Positions 38,063-48,184 are shown, numbered from the stretch's first letter. The stretch is DNA of 64,000 bases from Octadecabacter antarcticus 307 (GCF_000155675.2 NC_020911.1:4640501-4704500), one strand, 5' to 3'. The notes: generated by a model not told the origin, from the sequence alone. Numbers and translations: made by a program.

Positions 38063-39241
38063 ATGACGTACCCCGAGCGGTTTTCGAACCTACCGGCCTA
38101 TGCGTGGCCGCGTTTACGCGCTTTACTCGACTCCACCCAAGCGGGCGGCGATCCTGTAAACATGACAATTGGTGAGCCGCAGCATCCGTTCCCTGCATTT
38201 GTGCCAGATGTTTTGGCGAAATCAGTCGGTGAGTTCAGTAAATACCCTACAAATGAAGGCGCGCCAGAGTTGTTGGCGGCGATCTGCGGCTGGATTACGC
38301 GGCGCTATTCCGTTGATGTGACGCCAGATCGTGTGATGGTTTTGAATGGCACGCGTGAGGGTTTGTATCACGCGGCGATGGCGCTTTGTCCTGAAGTGAA
38401 GAATGGCAAACAGCCTGTCGTTTTGTTGCCAAACCCATTTTATCAGGTCTATGCGATTGCAGCTTTGTCGGTGAACGCGGAGCCTGTGATGGTGCCTGCA
38501 ACAACTGCAACTGGGCATTTGCCGGATTATGCATCGCTGCCAGCGGACGTTTTGGACCGCACGACGATTGCCTACATCTGTAGCCCTGCCAATCCGCAGG
38601 GCGCTGTGGCGTCACCTGAATACTGGGCGACATTGATTGCATTGGCCGAAAAGCACGATTTCAAGATTTTCGCGGATGAGTGTTATTCAGAGATTTACCG
38701 CGATACGCCCCCCGTGGGCGGATTGGAGGCGGTGGCAGATACGGGCTGTGATCCTGAACGAATCGTGGTGTTTCATTCGTTGTCCAAGCGCAGCAACCTG
38801 CCCGGACTGCGGTCTGGTTTTGTGGCCAGCGGGCCGAAAAACATTAAGGAAATTCGCCAGTTGCGGGCCTATGCGGGCGCGCCGGTACCAATGCCAATTC
38901 AGCGCGTTTCTGAACGGGTTTGGTCGGACGAAGGCCATGTTATTCAGAATCGCGAATTGTACCGAGCGAAGTTTGACGATGCTGATGTGATTTTTGCAGG
39001 CGTGAACAGCTATGCCTCGCCGGAAGCGGGATTTTTCCTGTGGCTTCCGGTTGAGGACGGCGAAAAGGCCACATTAAAGCTGTGGCAAGAGACAGGCGTT
39101 CGGGTATTACCGGGCGCTTATCTGTCCCGCCCTGACCCCAATGGGGATCCGGGGCAAGGTTATATTCGGGTGGCACTTGTGGCGCCGAAAGAAGAAACGC
39201 AGCGCGGTCTGATCCTGATCCGCGACTGTTTGTACACGTGA
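38063..39241 (+). CDS. class I/II aminotransferase, DapC-like
   Basis: 392 residues from the ATG at 38063 (GAGG six bases before); another ATG lies eight codons upstream. PLP enzyme with [20 protein letters not shown] and PLP Lys in [15 protein letters not shown]. The [13 protein letters not shown] stretch is typical of succinyl-diaminopimelate aminotransferase (DapC), a lysine/peptidoglycan precursor step. Ends just before ftsK. Confidence 0.87.
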   Translation: MTYPERFSNLPAYAWPRLRALLDSTQAGGDPVNMTIGEPQHPFPAFVPDVLAKSVGEFSKYPTNEGAPELLAAICGWITRRYSVDVTPDRVMVLNGTREGLYHAAMALCPEVKNGKQPVVLLPNPFYQVYAIAALSVNAEPVMVPATTATGHLPDYASLPADVLDRTTIAYICSPANPQGAVASPEYWATLIALAEKHDFKIFADECYSEIYRDTPPVGGLEAVADTGCDPERIVVFHSLSKRSNLPGLRSGFVASGPKNIKEIRQLRAYAGAPVPMPIQRVSERVWSDEGHVIQNRELYRAKFDDADVIFAGVNSYASPEAGFFLWLPVEDGEKATLKLWQETGVRVLPGAYLSRPDPNGDPGQGYIRVALVAPKEETQRGLILIRDCLYT

Positions 39242-39252
39242 GGAACGGTAAA

Positions 39253-42200
39253 ATGGCGTCTTATCAATCTCGACAAAGAGATCCCCTGCTTGATCGTGGC
39301 ACCCAAGCTGCGATTGAAAAACGTGGCCGCGAACTGGTGGGCATTGGCCTGTTTGTTGTCGGTCTGATGGTGGCGATGATGCTGTGGTCCTACGCGCCCG
39401 ATGATCCGAACCTCATGTCTGCGACGGACGCCCCTGTTCAAAACTGGCTGGGTCGGCCGGGTGCGTCGTTTGCCGCGGCGCTGTTTATGGTCGTTGGCTA
39501 CGCAAGCTGGATGGTGCCCGCGGTGCTGATGGCGTGGGGGCTGCGGTTTACGCTGCACCGTGGGCAGGAGCGTGCCGTGGGTCGGGTAATTTTTGCCCCC
39601 ATCGCGATTGCTGCGACGGCGATTTATGCCGCGACGCTGAACACGGGCACTGGATGGGAAGAAAGTTTTGGTCTTGGCGGGCACTTTGGCGACATGGTCT
39701 TATCGATCCTGCTGACGATCCTGCCGTTTGGAACGACGTTCAGCGTGAAACTAATGTCTTTCGTTATGGGGCTCGGCGTTGTGGCGTTGATGGCGTTCGC
39801 GCTGGGGTTCACGATGTATGAGATCAGGCGCTTGGGCCGTTTTCTATTGGTCGGCCTGATTGTCGTCTATTCTGGTGTTCTAAACCTTCTCGGTCGATCG
39901 GCGTCAGCATCCTACAACGGTGCGCAAGCTTTGAATTCCAGAGTTCAGGAGCGCCGCGAGTTGTCGCGCCAAGAAAAGGCCGAAGTTAAGGCTGAATTGG
40001 CTGCAGTGCGGGCAATCCCAGCGCCGTCTTTAGCACAAGAAACTGCGCGTGTGGCCGCCGTGGTGCGCGCGAATCCAGCGATGCCAACCCGTTATGAGGA
40101 TTTTGATCCGATTGAAGCACCCGTACTGCGTGCACGTGCGCCCGCACCTTTGGCCGCGCCCGCACGTGTTGCGGAACCTGCGCAAAAAGCAGGTTTGTTT
40201 GCGTCCTTGCTGAAACGTGCCGATCCGATGCCGGAGCCGGAATTGATTGAAGAACCGCCGCTAGAGGGCGACGTGCCTGCCGCTGATACAGATCGTATTT
40301 CGGCACGCATTGCCAACGCCGTGCGCAGCCGCAGTGGACAGCCACAAGAAGTGCAGGTGACCACGAAACCGGGTGTGAACCCCGCAATTACCGCGGCGAT
40401 TGCCAGCCGGACGGAACCGCAATCAGCACGCGTCGAACCCACGATGGGACGCCAAACTGGGCCGCGCCCACTGTTGTTGAACAGGCAACAGAGGGCAGCC
40501 TTGGATTTGGCCGCGCCCACCGAAGCGCCGATGGCGGAGTTGGATGAGGATTACACGCCACCCGCAATGGATTATGCGTCCGTAGATGGGGCCGCGATGC
40601 AAACGCCAGCGGCTGCGTTTTCGCCCGCTTTGATTCGTGTGCCGGAGGCAAAGGCGGTCGTTCAGCATCCAGTGCGCAAATCCGTTCAGCCATCGCGTCA
40701 AGCCAAGGCCGAAGCGCAACCCGCGTTGAAGTTTGAGGACAAGCGTCCCGTCTATGAAGTACCCCCGCTGAGCCTGTTGTCGTCACCAGACGAAATCACC
40801 CGCCATGTGTTGAGCGATGAAGCGTTGGAAGAAAATGCCCGCATGTTGGAAAACGTGTTGGATGATTACGGCGTCAAAGGTGACATCGTTTCAGTGCGCC
40901 CCGGTCCAGTCGTCACGATGTATGAACTTGAACCCGCACCGGGATTGAAAGCATCGCGCGTTATCGGTTTGGCGGATGATATTGCACGGTCGATGTCCGC
41001 GTTGTCGGCACGGGTGTCCACAGTCCCCGGTCGCACGGTTATTGGAATTGAATTACCGAACGAAAACCGCGAAATGGTCGTGTTGCGCGAGATGCTGAGT
41101 GCGCGAGATTTTGGTGACAGCAACATGAAGCTGCCGCTGGCCTTGGGTAAGGATATTGGCGGTGAACCGATCATCGCCAACCTTGCCAAGATGCCCCACC
41201 TGCTGATTGCGGGCACCACTGGTTCGGGTAAATCCGTAGCCATCAACACCATGATCCTGAGCCTGCTGTATAAGCTGAGCCCCGAAGAATGCCGGATGAT
41301 CATGATCGATCCGAAAATGCTGGAGCTGTCGGTTTATGACGGTATTCCGCACCTGCTGAGCCCGGTTGTGACCGACCCTAAAAAAGCGGTCGTCGCGTTG
41401 AAATGGGTCGTCGGCGAGATGGAAGAACGTTACCGCAAGATGTCCAAAATGGGCGTGCGCAATATTGATGGGTATAATGGCCGCGTGAAAGACGCGCTTG
41501 GCAAAGACGAGCTGTTCAGCCGCACGGTGCAGACGGGTTTTGATGACGATACGGGCGAGCCTGTGTTTGAAACGGATGAGTTCAAGCCCGAAGTGCTGCC
41601 CTTTATTGTCGTGATTGTGGACGAGATGGCGGACCTGATGATGGTTGCCGGAAAAGAGATTGAAGCCTGTATTCAGCGACTGGCGCAGATGGCGCGGGCA
41701 TCGGGTATTCATTTGATTATGGCAACGCAGCGACCGTCAGTGGATGTCATTACGGGGACGATCAAGGCCAACTTCCCGACGCGGATTTCGTTTCAGGTGA
41801 CCAGCAAAATCGATTCGCGCACCATTCTGGGTGAACAGGGTGCCGAGCAGCTTTTGGGCATGGGTGACATGCTGTATATGGCGGGTGGATCAAAGATTAT
41901 GCGGGTGCACGGGCCGTTCTGTTCTGACGAAGAGGTCGAAGAGATTGTCACCTATCTGAAGGCCTACGGTCCGCCAGAATACTTTAGTGGCGTGGTTGAA
42001 GGACGCGCGGATGATAATGCCAGCAGCATCGACGAGGTGCTTGGTCTGGGCGGAAACACCGACGGCGAGGACGCGCTTTATGATACGGCGGTGGCGATTG
42101 TTGCCAAGGATCGCAAATGTTCGACGTCCTATATCCAGCGCAAGTTGGCGATTGGGTATAACAAGGCCGCACGATTGGTTGAGCAGATGGAAGACGAGAA

Positions 42201-42261
42201 TATTGTCAGCGCCGCCAACCATGTTGGCAAACGCGAGATTTTGATCCCGGAACGGCAGTAA
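39253..42261 (+). CDS. ftsK: DNA translocase FtsK
   Basis: 1002 residues. Four membrane helices in the first 190 residues, a Pro/Ala-rich charged linker (about 200-490), then the RecA-like motor with Walker [19 protein letters not shown], Walker [16 protein letters not shown], and a C-terminal gamma winged helix ([20 protein letters not shown]). Pumps chromosome termini and activates XerCD at division. GAGGAA seven bases before the ATG at 39253 decides the start over an overlapping GTG at 39238. Confidence 0.96.
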   Translation: MASYQSRQRDPLLDRGTQAAIEKRGRELVGIGLFVVGLMVAMMLWSYAPDDPNLMSATDAPVQNWLGRPGASFAAALFMVVGYASWMVPAVLMAWGLRFTLHRGQERAVGRVIFAPIAIAATAIYAATLNTGTGWEESFGLGGHFGDMVLSILLTILPFGTTFSVKLMSFVMGLGVVALMAFALGFTMYEIRRLGRFLLVGLIVVYSGVLNLLGRSASASYNGAQALNSRVQERRELSRQEKAEVKAELAAVRAIPAPSLAQETARVAAVVRANPAMPTRYEDFDPIEAPVLRARAPAPLAAPARVAEPAQKAGLFASLLKRADPMPEPELIEEPPLEGDVPAADTDRISARIANAVRSRSGQPQEVQVTTKPGVNPAITAAIASRTEPQSARVEPTMGRQTGPRPLLLNRQQRAALDLAAPTEAPMAELDEDYTPPAMDYASVDGAAMQTPAAAFSPALIRVPEAKAVVQHPVRKSVQPSRQAKAEAQPALKFEDKRPVYEVPPLSLLSSPDEITRHVLSDEALEENARMLENVLDDYGVKGDIVSVRPGPVVTMYELEPAPGLKASRVIGLADDIARSMSALSARVSTVPGRTVIGIELPNENREMVVLREMLSARDFGDSNMKLPLALGKDIGGEPIIANLAKMPHLLIAGTTGSGKSVAINTMILSLLYKLSPEECRMIMIDPKMLELSVYDGIPHLLSPVVTDPKKAVVALKWVVGEMEERYRKMSKMGVRNIDGYNGRVKDALGKDELFSRTVQTGFDDDTGEPVFETDEFKPEVLPFIVVIVDEMADLMMVAGKEIEACIQRLAQMARASGIHLIMATQRPSVDVITGTIKANFPTRISFQVTSKIDSRTILGEQGAEQLLGMGDMLYMAGGSKIMRVHGPFCSDEEVEEIVTYLKAYGPPEYFSGVVEGRADDNASSIDEVLGLGGNTDGEDALYDTAVAIVAKDRKCSTSYIQRKLAIGYNKAARLVEQMEDENIVSAANHVGKREILIPERQ

Positions 42262-42272
42262 TTTAACGGGCT

Positions 42273-44237
42273 TCAGGGCCCCGTTTTCGCATCCGGTTCG
42301 GCTAGAATATCTTTTATCTGTGTTTCCAAATCGGCCTTCCAGCCGGCACGCAATTCATTGACCCTTGCCATCATAGCAGCGTTCTCTGCGAGGGGAACGT
42401 CGGGCTCATAATGTTCAGCCACTTGGATCATTGATTTGCGATCAACGGCGTCAAAGGCGTCAGACACCTGTGCGGATTTATCCCGCGACATGCCCAGCGC
42501 CTCTAGCGCGGATCTGCCGATGCGCAATGAACTGTCGTAGGTTTCGCGAATGATGTCGCGGCAGCCGGCAGCATACAGATCATAGACGTGGTTACGATCC
42601 ACGGCGCGGGCAATGATGTGCACGTGCGGATAGGTGTGATGGACGTATTTTACGAGTTCGGTGATCTGTTCTTTGCCGTCGATAGCCACGACGAAGATCT
42701 TCGCCTCGTCGATGCCTGCTGAATGCAAAAGGTCTGGACGGGTCGCGTCGCCGTAGTAGGCGCGCATTCCGAATTTCGCGACCATGTCGATCTGTTTGGA
42801 TGAATAATCGATCACAGTCGAGCCGTAGCCCGCACCTTCTAGCATGCGACGCACCAGCCCACCAACGCGGCCATGTCCCGCGACGATAATGTGGTTTGCT
42901 TCATCAATGGTGTCGGTTTCGCGGTCCTGATCGGTGTCAAAACGCGGCACTATCACGCGGTCATAAAGGATGAACAGCAGCGGGGTCAGCAGCATCGACA
43001 GGGCCACGACCAGCAACAGCTGATCCGCGATAGCGCCGGGAATGACGTTGCTGGCGACGGTGAACGACAGCAATACAAAGCCGAATTCACCAGCTTGCGC
43101 GAGGCCGAGGGCGAACAGCCACCGATCACTGCCCTTGATATTGAAGACCACAGCAAGGATCAGAAGAACACCTATTTTGAGCGCAATCAGGCCGAGTGTT
43201 AAGCCAACAATGAGCATCAGGTTCGCCCCAAGCAGGCCGAAATTGATCCCCGCGCCAACAGTCATAAAGAACAGGCCAAGCAGCAGGCCTTTAAACGGGT
43301 CGATGTCGGATTCTAATTCATGGCGGTATTCGGAGTTCGCCAGAACCACACCTGCAAGGAACGTACCAAGGGCGGGCGACAACCCGACGAGCGACATCAA
43401 AAGCGCGATACCAATAACCATCATCAGGGCCGTCGCGGTGAACAATTCGCGCAAGTTTGCGACCGCAATAAACCGAAAGACTGGTGAGGTCAGGAAGTTG
43501 CCACCAAGGACAACGGCGGCCACCGCACCAATGGTCACAAGGGTTGTTTGCCATGGACCAAGGCTGTCAACGAGGCTCATGCTTTCGCTATGATCGCCAT
43601 CTGCGCTGGCGTGATCGCCTGTGGGGACGGGATCACCATGGCTATCAACAAGCACTTCGATATGCGCCGTTTCACCGTGTGTGACCATGTCTGCGGTCAA
43701 ATCTGGGGCGACATCGCCGAGGCCAGAGAGGGCCAGAAGTGGGATGAAAGCCAGCATTGGGATGACGGCGATGTCTTGGGTCAAAAGTACCGAAAAGCTC
43801 GACTGGCCGCCGTCGCTTTTCATCAGGCCTTTTTCGTTGAGGGTTTGCAAAACAATGGCCGTTGATGACAGCGCCATCACCAGACCGATTGCCAGTGCGA
43901 CGGACCAGATCAGGCCAAATGCCATTGCGACAGCCATCACTGCCAAAGTGGTCAGCACGACCTGTCCACCGCCAAGTCCGATCAGGCGCGCGCGCATCGC
44001 CCAAAGCATCTTTGGTTCAAGTTCGAGACCGACAAGGAACAACATCATCACGACGCCAAATTCTGCAAAATGCTGGATCGCGATGACGTCGACATTCAAC
44101 AGCGCCAAAACAGGACTGATCAGGATGCCAGCAATTAGGTAGCCCAACACCGAGCCGAGCCCCAAGCGTGATGCAATTGGAACGGAAATCACCCCCGCCA
44201 CCAAAAATACGAACGCGAGCATCAAGAAACCGGTCAT
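42273..44237 (-). CDS. CPA2-family cation:proton antiporter (KefB/KefC type)
   Basis: 654 residues: 12-13 membrane helices, FLVGLELEP and SSTAIVLQTLNEKG family signatures, LLTQDIAVIP, then a C-terminal TrkA-N domain with the dinucleotide motif VAGHGRVGGLVRRML and DATRPDLL. Exchanges K+ or Na+ for H+. A His/Asp-rich loop (residues 175-225; His at 187, 192, 200, 209, 216) sits between two helices. Neighbour of ftsK on the opposite strand. Confidence 0.92.
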   Translation of the reverse strand: MTGFLMLAFVFLVAGVISVPIASRLGLGSVLGYLIAGILISPVLALLNVDVIAIQHFAEFGVVMMLFLVGLELEPKMLWAMRARLIGLGGGQVVLTTLAVMAVAMAFGLIWSVALAIGLVMALSSTAIVLQTLNEKGLMKSDGGQSSFSVLLTQDIAVIPMLAFIPLLALSGLGDVAPDLTADMVTHGETAHIEVLVDSHGDPVPTGDHASADGDHSESMSLVDSLGPWQTTLVTIGAVAAVVLGGNFLTSPVFRFIAVANLRELFTATALMMVIGIALLMSLVGLSPALGTFLAGVVLANSEYRHELESDIDPFKGLLLGLFFMTVGAGINFGLLGANLMLIVGLTLGLIALKIGVLLILAVVFNIKGSDRWLFALGLAQAGEFGFVLLSFTVASNVIPGAIADQLLLVVALSMLLTPLLFILYDRVIVPRFDTDQDRETDTIDEANHIIVAGHGRVGGLVRRMLEGAGYGSTVIDYSSKQIDMVAKFGMRAYYGDATRPDLLHSAGIDEAKIFVVAIDGKEQITELVKYVHHTYPHVHIIARAVDRNHVYDLYAAGCRDIIRETYDSSLRIGRSALEALGMSRDKSAQVSDAFDAVDRKSMIQVAEHYEPDVPLAENAAMMARVNELRAGWKADLETQIKDILAEPDAKTGP

Positions 44238-44305
44238 TGTATATCCCCCAAATTAACGTTTCTAACCTAGGTGGGAACGTCGACGGGCGAAAGACGGCAA
44301 ACCAA

Positions 44306-44366
44306 TTGTCTTTGTCTCCTAAATATCCCGGGGGAGTCCGCTAGGATGGGGGCTGGCCCCCCACCC
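44306..44366 (-). repeat. dispersed intergenic repeat, copy 2
   Basis: Reverse-complement copy of the 31347-31400 repeat: contains TTGTCTTTGTCTC, AAATATCCCGGG and a GGGGGC/GCCCCC palindrome at 44348-44362. It fills most of the 249-base gap between the antiporter and lolA. Confidence 0.65.
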
Positions 44367-44486
44367 TGATTGCATCACCGTGCTATCGGTTAACAAGTGG
44401 CATGATATCGCTTAACGCGACGCGATCACCAATGTTTGTCCCATTGATTGGGTGCAAGTCATGCGCCGCCAGATTAGGTATGAAAT

Positions 44487-45104
44487 ATGAATTTAATAAC
44501 ACGCCGACTATGTCTTTTGGCCGTTCCCCTTGCGCTTGCAGGGTTCGCGGCTTCGCCTCTATTTGCGCAGCAGTTGTCGTTGGACCAAGTGTCCAGCTAT
44601 CTCAACTCGTTCACCAGTGCCGAAGGCGCCTTTACGCAGATCAATGCAGATGGCACGATTTCGACCGGGACAGTCTTTATCAAACGGCCAGGCCGTGTAC
44701 GGTTCGAATATAATCCGCCCGAGGAATCGTTAGTTGTCGCGGGTGGTGGTCAAGTCGCGATTTTTGATCCGCGGTCCAACAGCGGGCCGGATCGCTATCC
44801 GTTAAACCAGACACCGCTGTCGATCATTCTTGAACGCAACATTGATTTTTCGCGCACCGATATGGTCACGGGGCATACCACTGATGGGACAACCACGATC
44901 GTGACAGCGCAAGACCCCGATCATCCCGAATATGGCAGTATTCAGATGGTGTATACGTCCAGTCCGGTCGAGTTGCGCCAGTGGATCGTCACGGACGATA
45001 CAGGCCAGCAGACGACGGTGATTTTGGGTGATTTGGCAAAGGACGGCCGCGTGCCAAATATCCTGTTCAATATACAGCGAGAGATGCGGATTTGGGGCAA
45101 CTGA
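44487..45104 (+). CDS. lolA: outer-membrane lipoprotein carrier protein LolA family
   Basis: 205 residues with signal peptide (LCLLAVPLALAGFAASPLFAQ) and LolA half-barrel: SYLNSFTSAEGAFTQIN, IKRPGRVRFEYNPP, LSIILERNIDFSR. Shuttles lipoproteins across the periplasm. The roseobacter form is compact and lacks the long C-terminal helix of Escherichia. A bidirectional terminator follows. Confidence 0.93.
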   Translation: MNLITRRLCLLAVPLALAGFAASPLFAQQLSLDQVSSYLNSFTSAEGAFTQINADGTISTGTVFIKRPGRVRFEYNPPEESLVVAGGGQVAIFDPRSNSGPDRYPLNQTPLSIILERNIDFSRTDMVTGHTTDGTTTIVTAQDPDHPEYGSIQMVYTSSPVELRQWIVTDDTGQQTTVILGDLAKDGRVPNILFNIQREMRIWGN

Positions 45105-45140
45105 CGTCGCCGACGCTGAATCCAAAGCTATAGAAACAAC

Positions 45141-45176
45141 AAAGCGCGCCCCGAATTTGGGACGCGCTTTTTATTT
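45141..45176. terminator. bidirectional rho-independent terminator
   Basis: AAAGCGCG / CGCGCTTT outer stem, one mismatch, then CCC/GGG and a GAATTT loop; followed by TTATTTTT on plus and preceded by A-rich bases for the minus strand. Sits between convergent lolA and the transglycosylase gene. Confidence 0.85.
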
Positions 45177-45190
45177 TTAAGGCGTGCTGT

Positions 45191-45778
45191 TCACCGGAAC
45201 CGGCGACAGCTACGCAATTGCGCGTCGTACATCACGGCGCGGTTACGGACTTCGCCAGCGATGCGGATCAGCCAAGGTTTTGATCGATACGTGCCGCGAC
45301 GCCAGCCTGTCCGACCCTCGTGGTAGGCCAGATACTGGTTGTAGGTGTCGCTCAGTGGTATGGAATTTTCACGCACTGTTGCGGCCATGTACCAGCCCAT
45401 GAAATCCGTCGCGTCATCAATGTCGGTACGGCTTGATCGGCGCCTACCGTGCTGATCAACGTAATCTTGCCATGTCCCGTCCAACGCCTGGCTATAGCCA
45501 AGTGCGGATGATTGGCGACCTGTCGGGATGATCCCCAACGCGTAGGTGTGCGGTGGGCGGTTGTTGGCGATAAATTTGCTTTCTTGATAGATTATCGCCA
45601 TCAAGACGTGGGTTTCCACACCCCAGTTTCGTTCAGCCCGTTTGAAGGCGCGCACATAGTGCGGGCGTTCAGTTAGAATGGAACAGGCGTTGTCCAGATT
45701 GCGCGGCGCTGAAGCGTCTCGGGCTGCACAGCTTCCCAAGATCATTAATAACAGGGCCGCGCGAAAGAGTTTGCTCAT
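45191..45778 (-). CDS. lytic transglycosylase SLT-domain lipoprotein
   Basis: 195 residues. Lipoprotein signal with MILGSCAARDA, then SLT fold: catalytic Glu in MAIIYQESKFIANN, GYSQALDGTWQDY and YLAYHEGRTGW, the second conserved family motif. Cleaves peptidoglycan to 1,6-anhydro products. It stands alone, upstream of the 460-base gap before hspQ. Confidence 0.92.
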   Translation of the reverse strand: MSKLFRAALLLMILGSCAARDASAPRNLDNACSILTERPHYVRAFKRAERNWGVETHVLMAIIYQESKFIANNRPPHTYALGIIPTGRQSSALGYSQALDGTWQDYVDQHGRRRSSRTDIDDATDFMGWYMAATVRENSIPLSDTYNQYLAYHEGRTGWRRGTYRSKPWLIRIAGEVRNRAVMYDAQLRSCRRFR

Positions 45779-45980
45779 ATGCCTCTCGCTTCTTTTATTT
45801 TTTTATTGCGATCATGATAACGGATGCGGGGCCGCCTGTGAACCGGTTTTGGCGCGAAATTAGATCACAACTGCCGTGATGAGCGGTAAAGTGACCGCCG
45901 ACAAGGGCGTCGACACACGAAGACCCCTGCAACAAGCCCCGCAAGCTGTCCGGCCCCGCTGCGCATTTTTCTGACAGCAG

Positions 45981-46085
45981 TTAAGATGTCACGGTGACAG
46001 CGGCGGTAATTTGCACGATCAGCAACGCCAGTGCGATCGCGAATTGTATCACAAATTCAACACGGTAGTCATGTCCCTGTTTCAT
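45981..46085 (-). CDS. possible 34-residue single-span membrane peptide
   Basis: Open frame of 34 codons starting MKQGHDYRVEFVIQF, then a hydrophobic span AIALALLIVQITAAVTVT. One positive-inside start and a membrane-length segment make it a plausible microprotein, but no strong RBS is visible. The rest of the 460-base gap (45779-46241) shows no other supported gene; it must include the hspQ promoter. Confidence 0.3.
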   Translation of the reverse strand: MKQGHDYRVEFVIQFAIALALLIVQITAAVTVTS

Positions 46086-46241
46086 CTACGCTAACCCGAC
46101 AGCCGCCAATTAAAGAGACCAGAGGCGCGATTCCAAACACTGTTAGGATAAACAACACAGTCTGTTTCCGCTATTTTTTCCCTGTTTGCATGGACTCATG
46201 TGGGCAGAATTGTCTAGTAACGGCCAAGGGGCTGAAAAACC

Positions 46242-46568
46242 ATGCTGAAGACACTTGCGAAATATCATCTGGGCCAAGTGGTTCGCCACCGCAAACATCC
46301 GTTTCGCGGTGTCGTGTTTGATGTGGACGCCATGTTTACCAACACCGAAGAATGGTATGATGCGATCCCGGAAGAGGCGCGGCCCCAAAAGGATCAGCCG
46401 TTTTACCACCTTCTGGCCGAAAACGATCAGTCCTATTACGTGGCTTACGTATCCGAACAGAACTTGGTCGCGGACTATTCAGGCCAGCCTGTGGACCACC
46501 CCGATTTGGACGATTTGTTTGGGCCGTTTGAAGACGGTCAGTATCCGCTGCATTTCCAGCTGAACTAG
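46242..46568 (+). CDS. hspQ: heat shock protein HspQ
   Basis: 108 residues, full length. Opens AKYHLGQVVRHRKHPFRGVV; FDVDAMFTNTEEWY and YVAYVSEQNLVADYSG are typical. HspQ binds hemimethylated DNA in Escherichia and enhances Lon specificity. RBS AAGGGG lies 12 bases upstream. A sigma-32 promoter was not clearly recognised. Confidence 0.95.
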   Translation: MLKTLAKYHLGQVVRHRKHPFRGVVFDVDAMFTNTEEWYDAIPEEARPQKDQPFYHLLAENDQSYYVAYVSEQNLVADYSGQPVDHPDLDDLFGPFEDGQYPLHFQLN

Positions 46569-46572
46569 GTTC

Positions 46573-46767
46573 TTAGGGTTTCTTGGCCCAAAAGAACAAC
46601 ATTCCCCCAAACGAAAACATTGCCGCATATATTGCCGCATAAAGCGTTGCGTCTGGCACACCGTTTAGGGCGTCGTTCACCGCCGTCCCACAGAGCAACC
46701 CGCCTGCCAGCATGAACGCCAGCCCGAATGTGCGGGCGAGCCGTTTTTTGAGTGCATCAATATCCAT
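46573..46767 (-). CDS. small two-span membrane protein, unknown
   Basis: 64 residues: a basic N-terminus (DIDALKKRLART) then two hydrophobic spans (FGLAFMLAGGLLCGTAV and YAAIYAAMFSFGGMLFFWA) and a short basic end. It starts two bases after the stop of the gamma-glutamyltransferase remnant, so it was probably the second gene of that operon and has now lost its original promoter. Not assigned to a named family. Confidence 0.7.
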   Translation of the reverse strand: MDIDALKKRLARTFGLAFMLAGGLLCGTAVNDALNGVPDATLYAAIYAAMFSFGGMLFFWAKKP

Positions 46768-46769
46768 TT

Positions 46770-47254
46770 TCAATATCCCAATGTTATGCCATCTTTACGC
46801 GGATCGCTGGCCCCTTCGAGGACACCATCCTCGCGTACCACGATGGCTTGCGCCCCGCCAATCGGTGTTTCTGCACGTTTGATTATGTGACCTTTGTCAG
46901 CCAACGCCTGTGCCACGTTATCGTCGTAGCCAGTTTCCACCGTCAGCCCGCCGTGTTCGGCAAAACAGCGTGGCGCATCGATGGCGGCTTGGGCGTCCAT
47001 GCCGAAATCTTCCATATTGGTCAGCAACCGCGCATGGCCGCAGGGCTGGTACGCGCCGCCCATGACGCCGAATGGCATTTCGATCTTGCCCGCGCGTTTG
47101 ACCATACCAGGAATGATGGTGTGCAGCGGGCGTTTGCCGCCCATAGCCATATTGGGGTGGCCTTGTTCAAGGGTGAAACCTGCGGCGCGGTTCTGGAACA
47201 GGATGCTAAATTTATCAGATGCGAGGCCGGATCCGAATGAATGGAAGATCGAAT
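46770..47254 (-). pseudogene. gamma-glutamyltransferase, C-terminal remnant cut by IS6
   Basis: About 160 residues of the small-subunit end remain: SFGSGLASDKFS, KRPLHTIIPGMV, an FGVMGGAYQPCGHA segment replacing PGGSR-type, and the closing GASDPRKDGITLGY. The part before SIFHSFGSG, with the nucleophile Thr and the whole large subunit, is replaced by the IS6 element. The remaining frame carries on into IS sequence. The enzyme cannot be functional. The missing 5' part is not found elsewhere in the window. Confidence 0.9.
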
Positions 47255-47269
47255 GGCATCGTCGAGTTG
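47255..47269 (+). repeat. IS6 terminal inverted repeat, transposase 3' side
   Basis: Reads GGCATCGTCGAGTTG; pairs with the reverse complement of 48061-48075 with mismatches at positions 3 and 10. Confidence 0.8.
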
Positions 47270-47306
47270 TCGGCGATCTTCGCAACGATAGCCCGGACGC
47301 CGGATC

Positions 47307-48029
47307 TCAAGCAGCCTTCAGCACTCGCGTGATGTCGTCCCAGATCCAATGGGCGTCGGCTCTGGACTGACGGTAGCAAGCGGCTGAAAGCGTGTGGCGG
47401 CGGTGGCGGCGGTGGCGGAAGACATTTTGGATTTGATCGTGGACGGAGAGAAATTGTTGCGCTTGGCGGGGTGATTTGAACCGACCCATGCATTTTTCTC
47501 GCCGCCGGGTCGGCCTGTGCGACCCTTCGGATCGATTGTTGAGTCTCTTATGGCTTCGGTGCTCGATGCCTAGAGCGAGGTCCTTTAGTGCGGCCCCGTA
47601 GCTTCGGAGTTTGTCCGTCACAACGACCCGTGGCGCGCCAAATGTTTTGAATAGCTTGCGGAAAAACCGATCCGCGGTCCGTTTATTTCGCCGAGACTGG
47701 ACGAGGATGTCCAGCACATCGCCGTTGCTGTCGACAGCGCGCCATAGCCAATACTTCTTGCCGTTTGTCGGAAGGACAACTTCGTCCAGGTGCCATTTGT
47801 CCGCCACTTTGGGTCGATCTCGGCGGATCACCTTGGCATATTGTGATCCGAAATTCGCTACCCAAGCGCGGATGGTCTCGTAGCTGACTATAATCCCGCG
47901 CGCTGCCAGCAAGTCCTCGACATCGCGCAAACTCATGGGAAATCGGTGATAGGCCCAGACGGCGTATGCGATGATCTCAGGAGAAAAACGATGGCCTAAG
48001 AAATCGCCAGATTGCTTGGGCTTGGTCAT
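47307..48029 (-). CDS. IS6-family DDE transposase
   Basis: 240 residues, full length. Short N-terminal helix-turn-helix (MSLRDVEDLLAARGI, YETIRAWV) and DDE catalytic core: Asp in WHLDEVVLP, Asp in VVTDKLRSY, Glu in NNRSEGSHRPTRRRE. Replicative transposition through cointegrates is typical of the family. The His/Arg-rich tail is encoded by a GGT/GGC-type repeat around 47396-47420. The truncated copy at 55418 shares its first 102 codons with a few substitutions. Confidence 0.95.
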   Translation of the reverse strand: MTKPKQSGDFLGHRFSPEIIAYAVWAYHRFPMSLRDVEDLLAARGIIVSYETIRAWVANFGSQYAKVIRRDRPKVADKWHLDEVVLPTNGKKYWLWRAVDSNGDVLDILVQSRRNKRTADRFFRKLFKTFGAPRVVVTDKLRSYGAALKDLALGIEHRSHKRLNNRSEGSHRPTRRREKCMGRFKSPRQAQQFLSVHDQIQNVFRHRRHRRHTLSAACYRQSRADAHWIWDDITRVLKAA

Positions 48030-48060
48030 ACGAATGCATACCCCGAAGGGAAATACCCCG

Positions 48061-48075
48061 CAACTTGACGATCCC
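48061..48075 (-). repeat. IS6 terminal inverted repeat, transposase 5' side
   Basis: Minus strand reads GGGATCGTCAAGTTG. The same end is present at the start of the truncated copy at 55418. Confidence 0.85.
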
Positions 48076-48184
48076 GTTTAATGAGCATCTGGTCGTCCTC
48101 TTGGTTGATGCTCGAAGCATCACCAGAAACAGCAACGGAAGTTTCACCGCTTGCGACGACCTTGAGTTCCTTTTTGACTACCAT
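48076..48184 (-). pseudogene. 5' fragment of an unknown gene cut by IS6
   Basis: Start ATG at 48184 with AAAGGGAA seven bases upstream and about 36 codons (MVVKKELKVVASGETS, then VAVSGDASSINQED) before the IS border. The frame enters the IS and stops by overlapping the transposase start as ATGA, which could couple translation of the two. No family recognised. Its position directly beyond the 3' end of tRNA-Thr suggests cargo of a former integrated element. Confidence 0.55.

Larger units (their letters stand above)
47255..48075 (-). mobile_element. complete IS6-family insertion sequence
   Basis: About 821 bases with 15-base terminal inverted repeats GGCATCGTCGAGTTG (47255-47269) and, on the minus strand, GGGATCGTCAAGTTG (48061-48075), two mismatches. 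It holds one transposase gene. The eight bases flanking each side (GATCGAAT and GTTTAATG) differ, so there is no target-site duplication, meaning an adjacent deletion, inversion or cointegrate resolution has occurred since insertion. Confidence 0.9.

Noticed and set aside
47396..47420. GGC/GGT tandem repeat as a microsatellite or CRISPR-like array
   Set aside because: It encodes the Arg/His-rich tail of the IS6 transposase; no spacers or direct-repeat array anywhere in the window.
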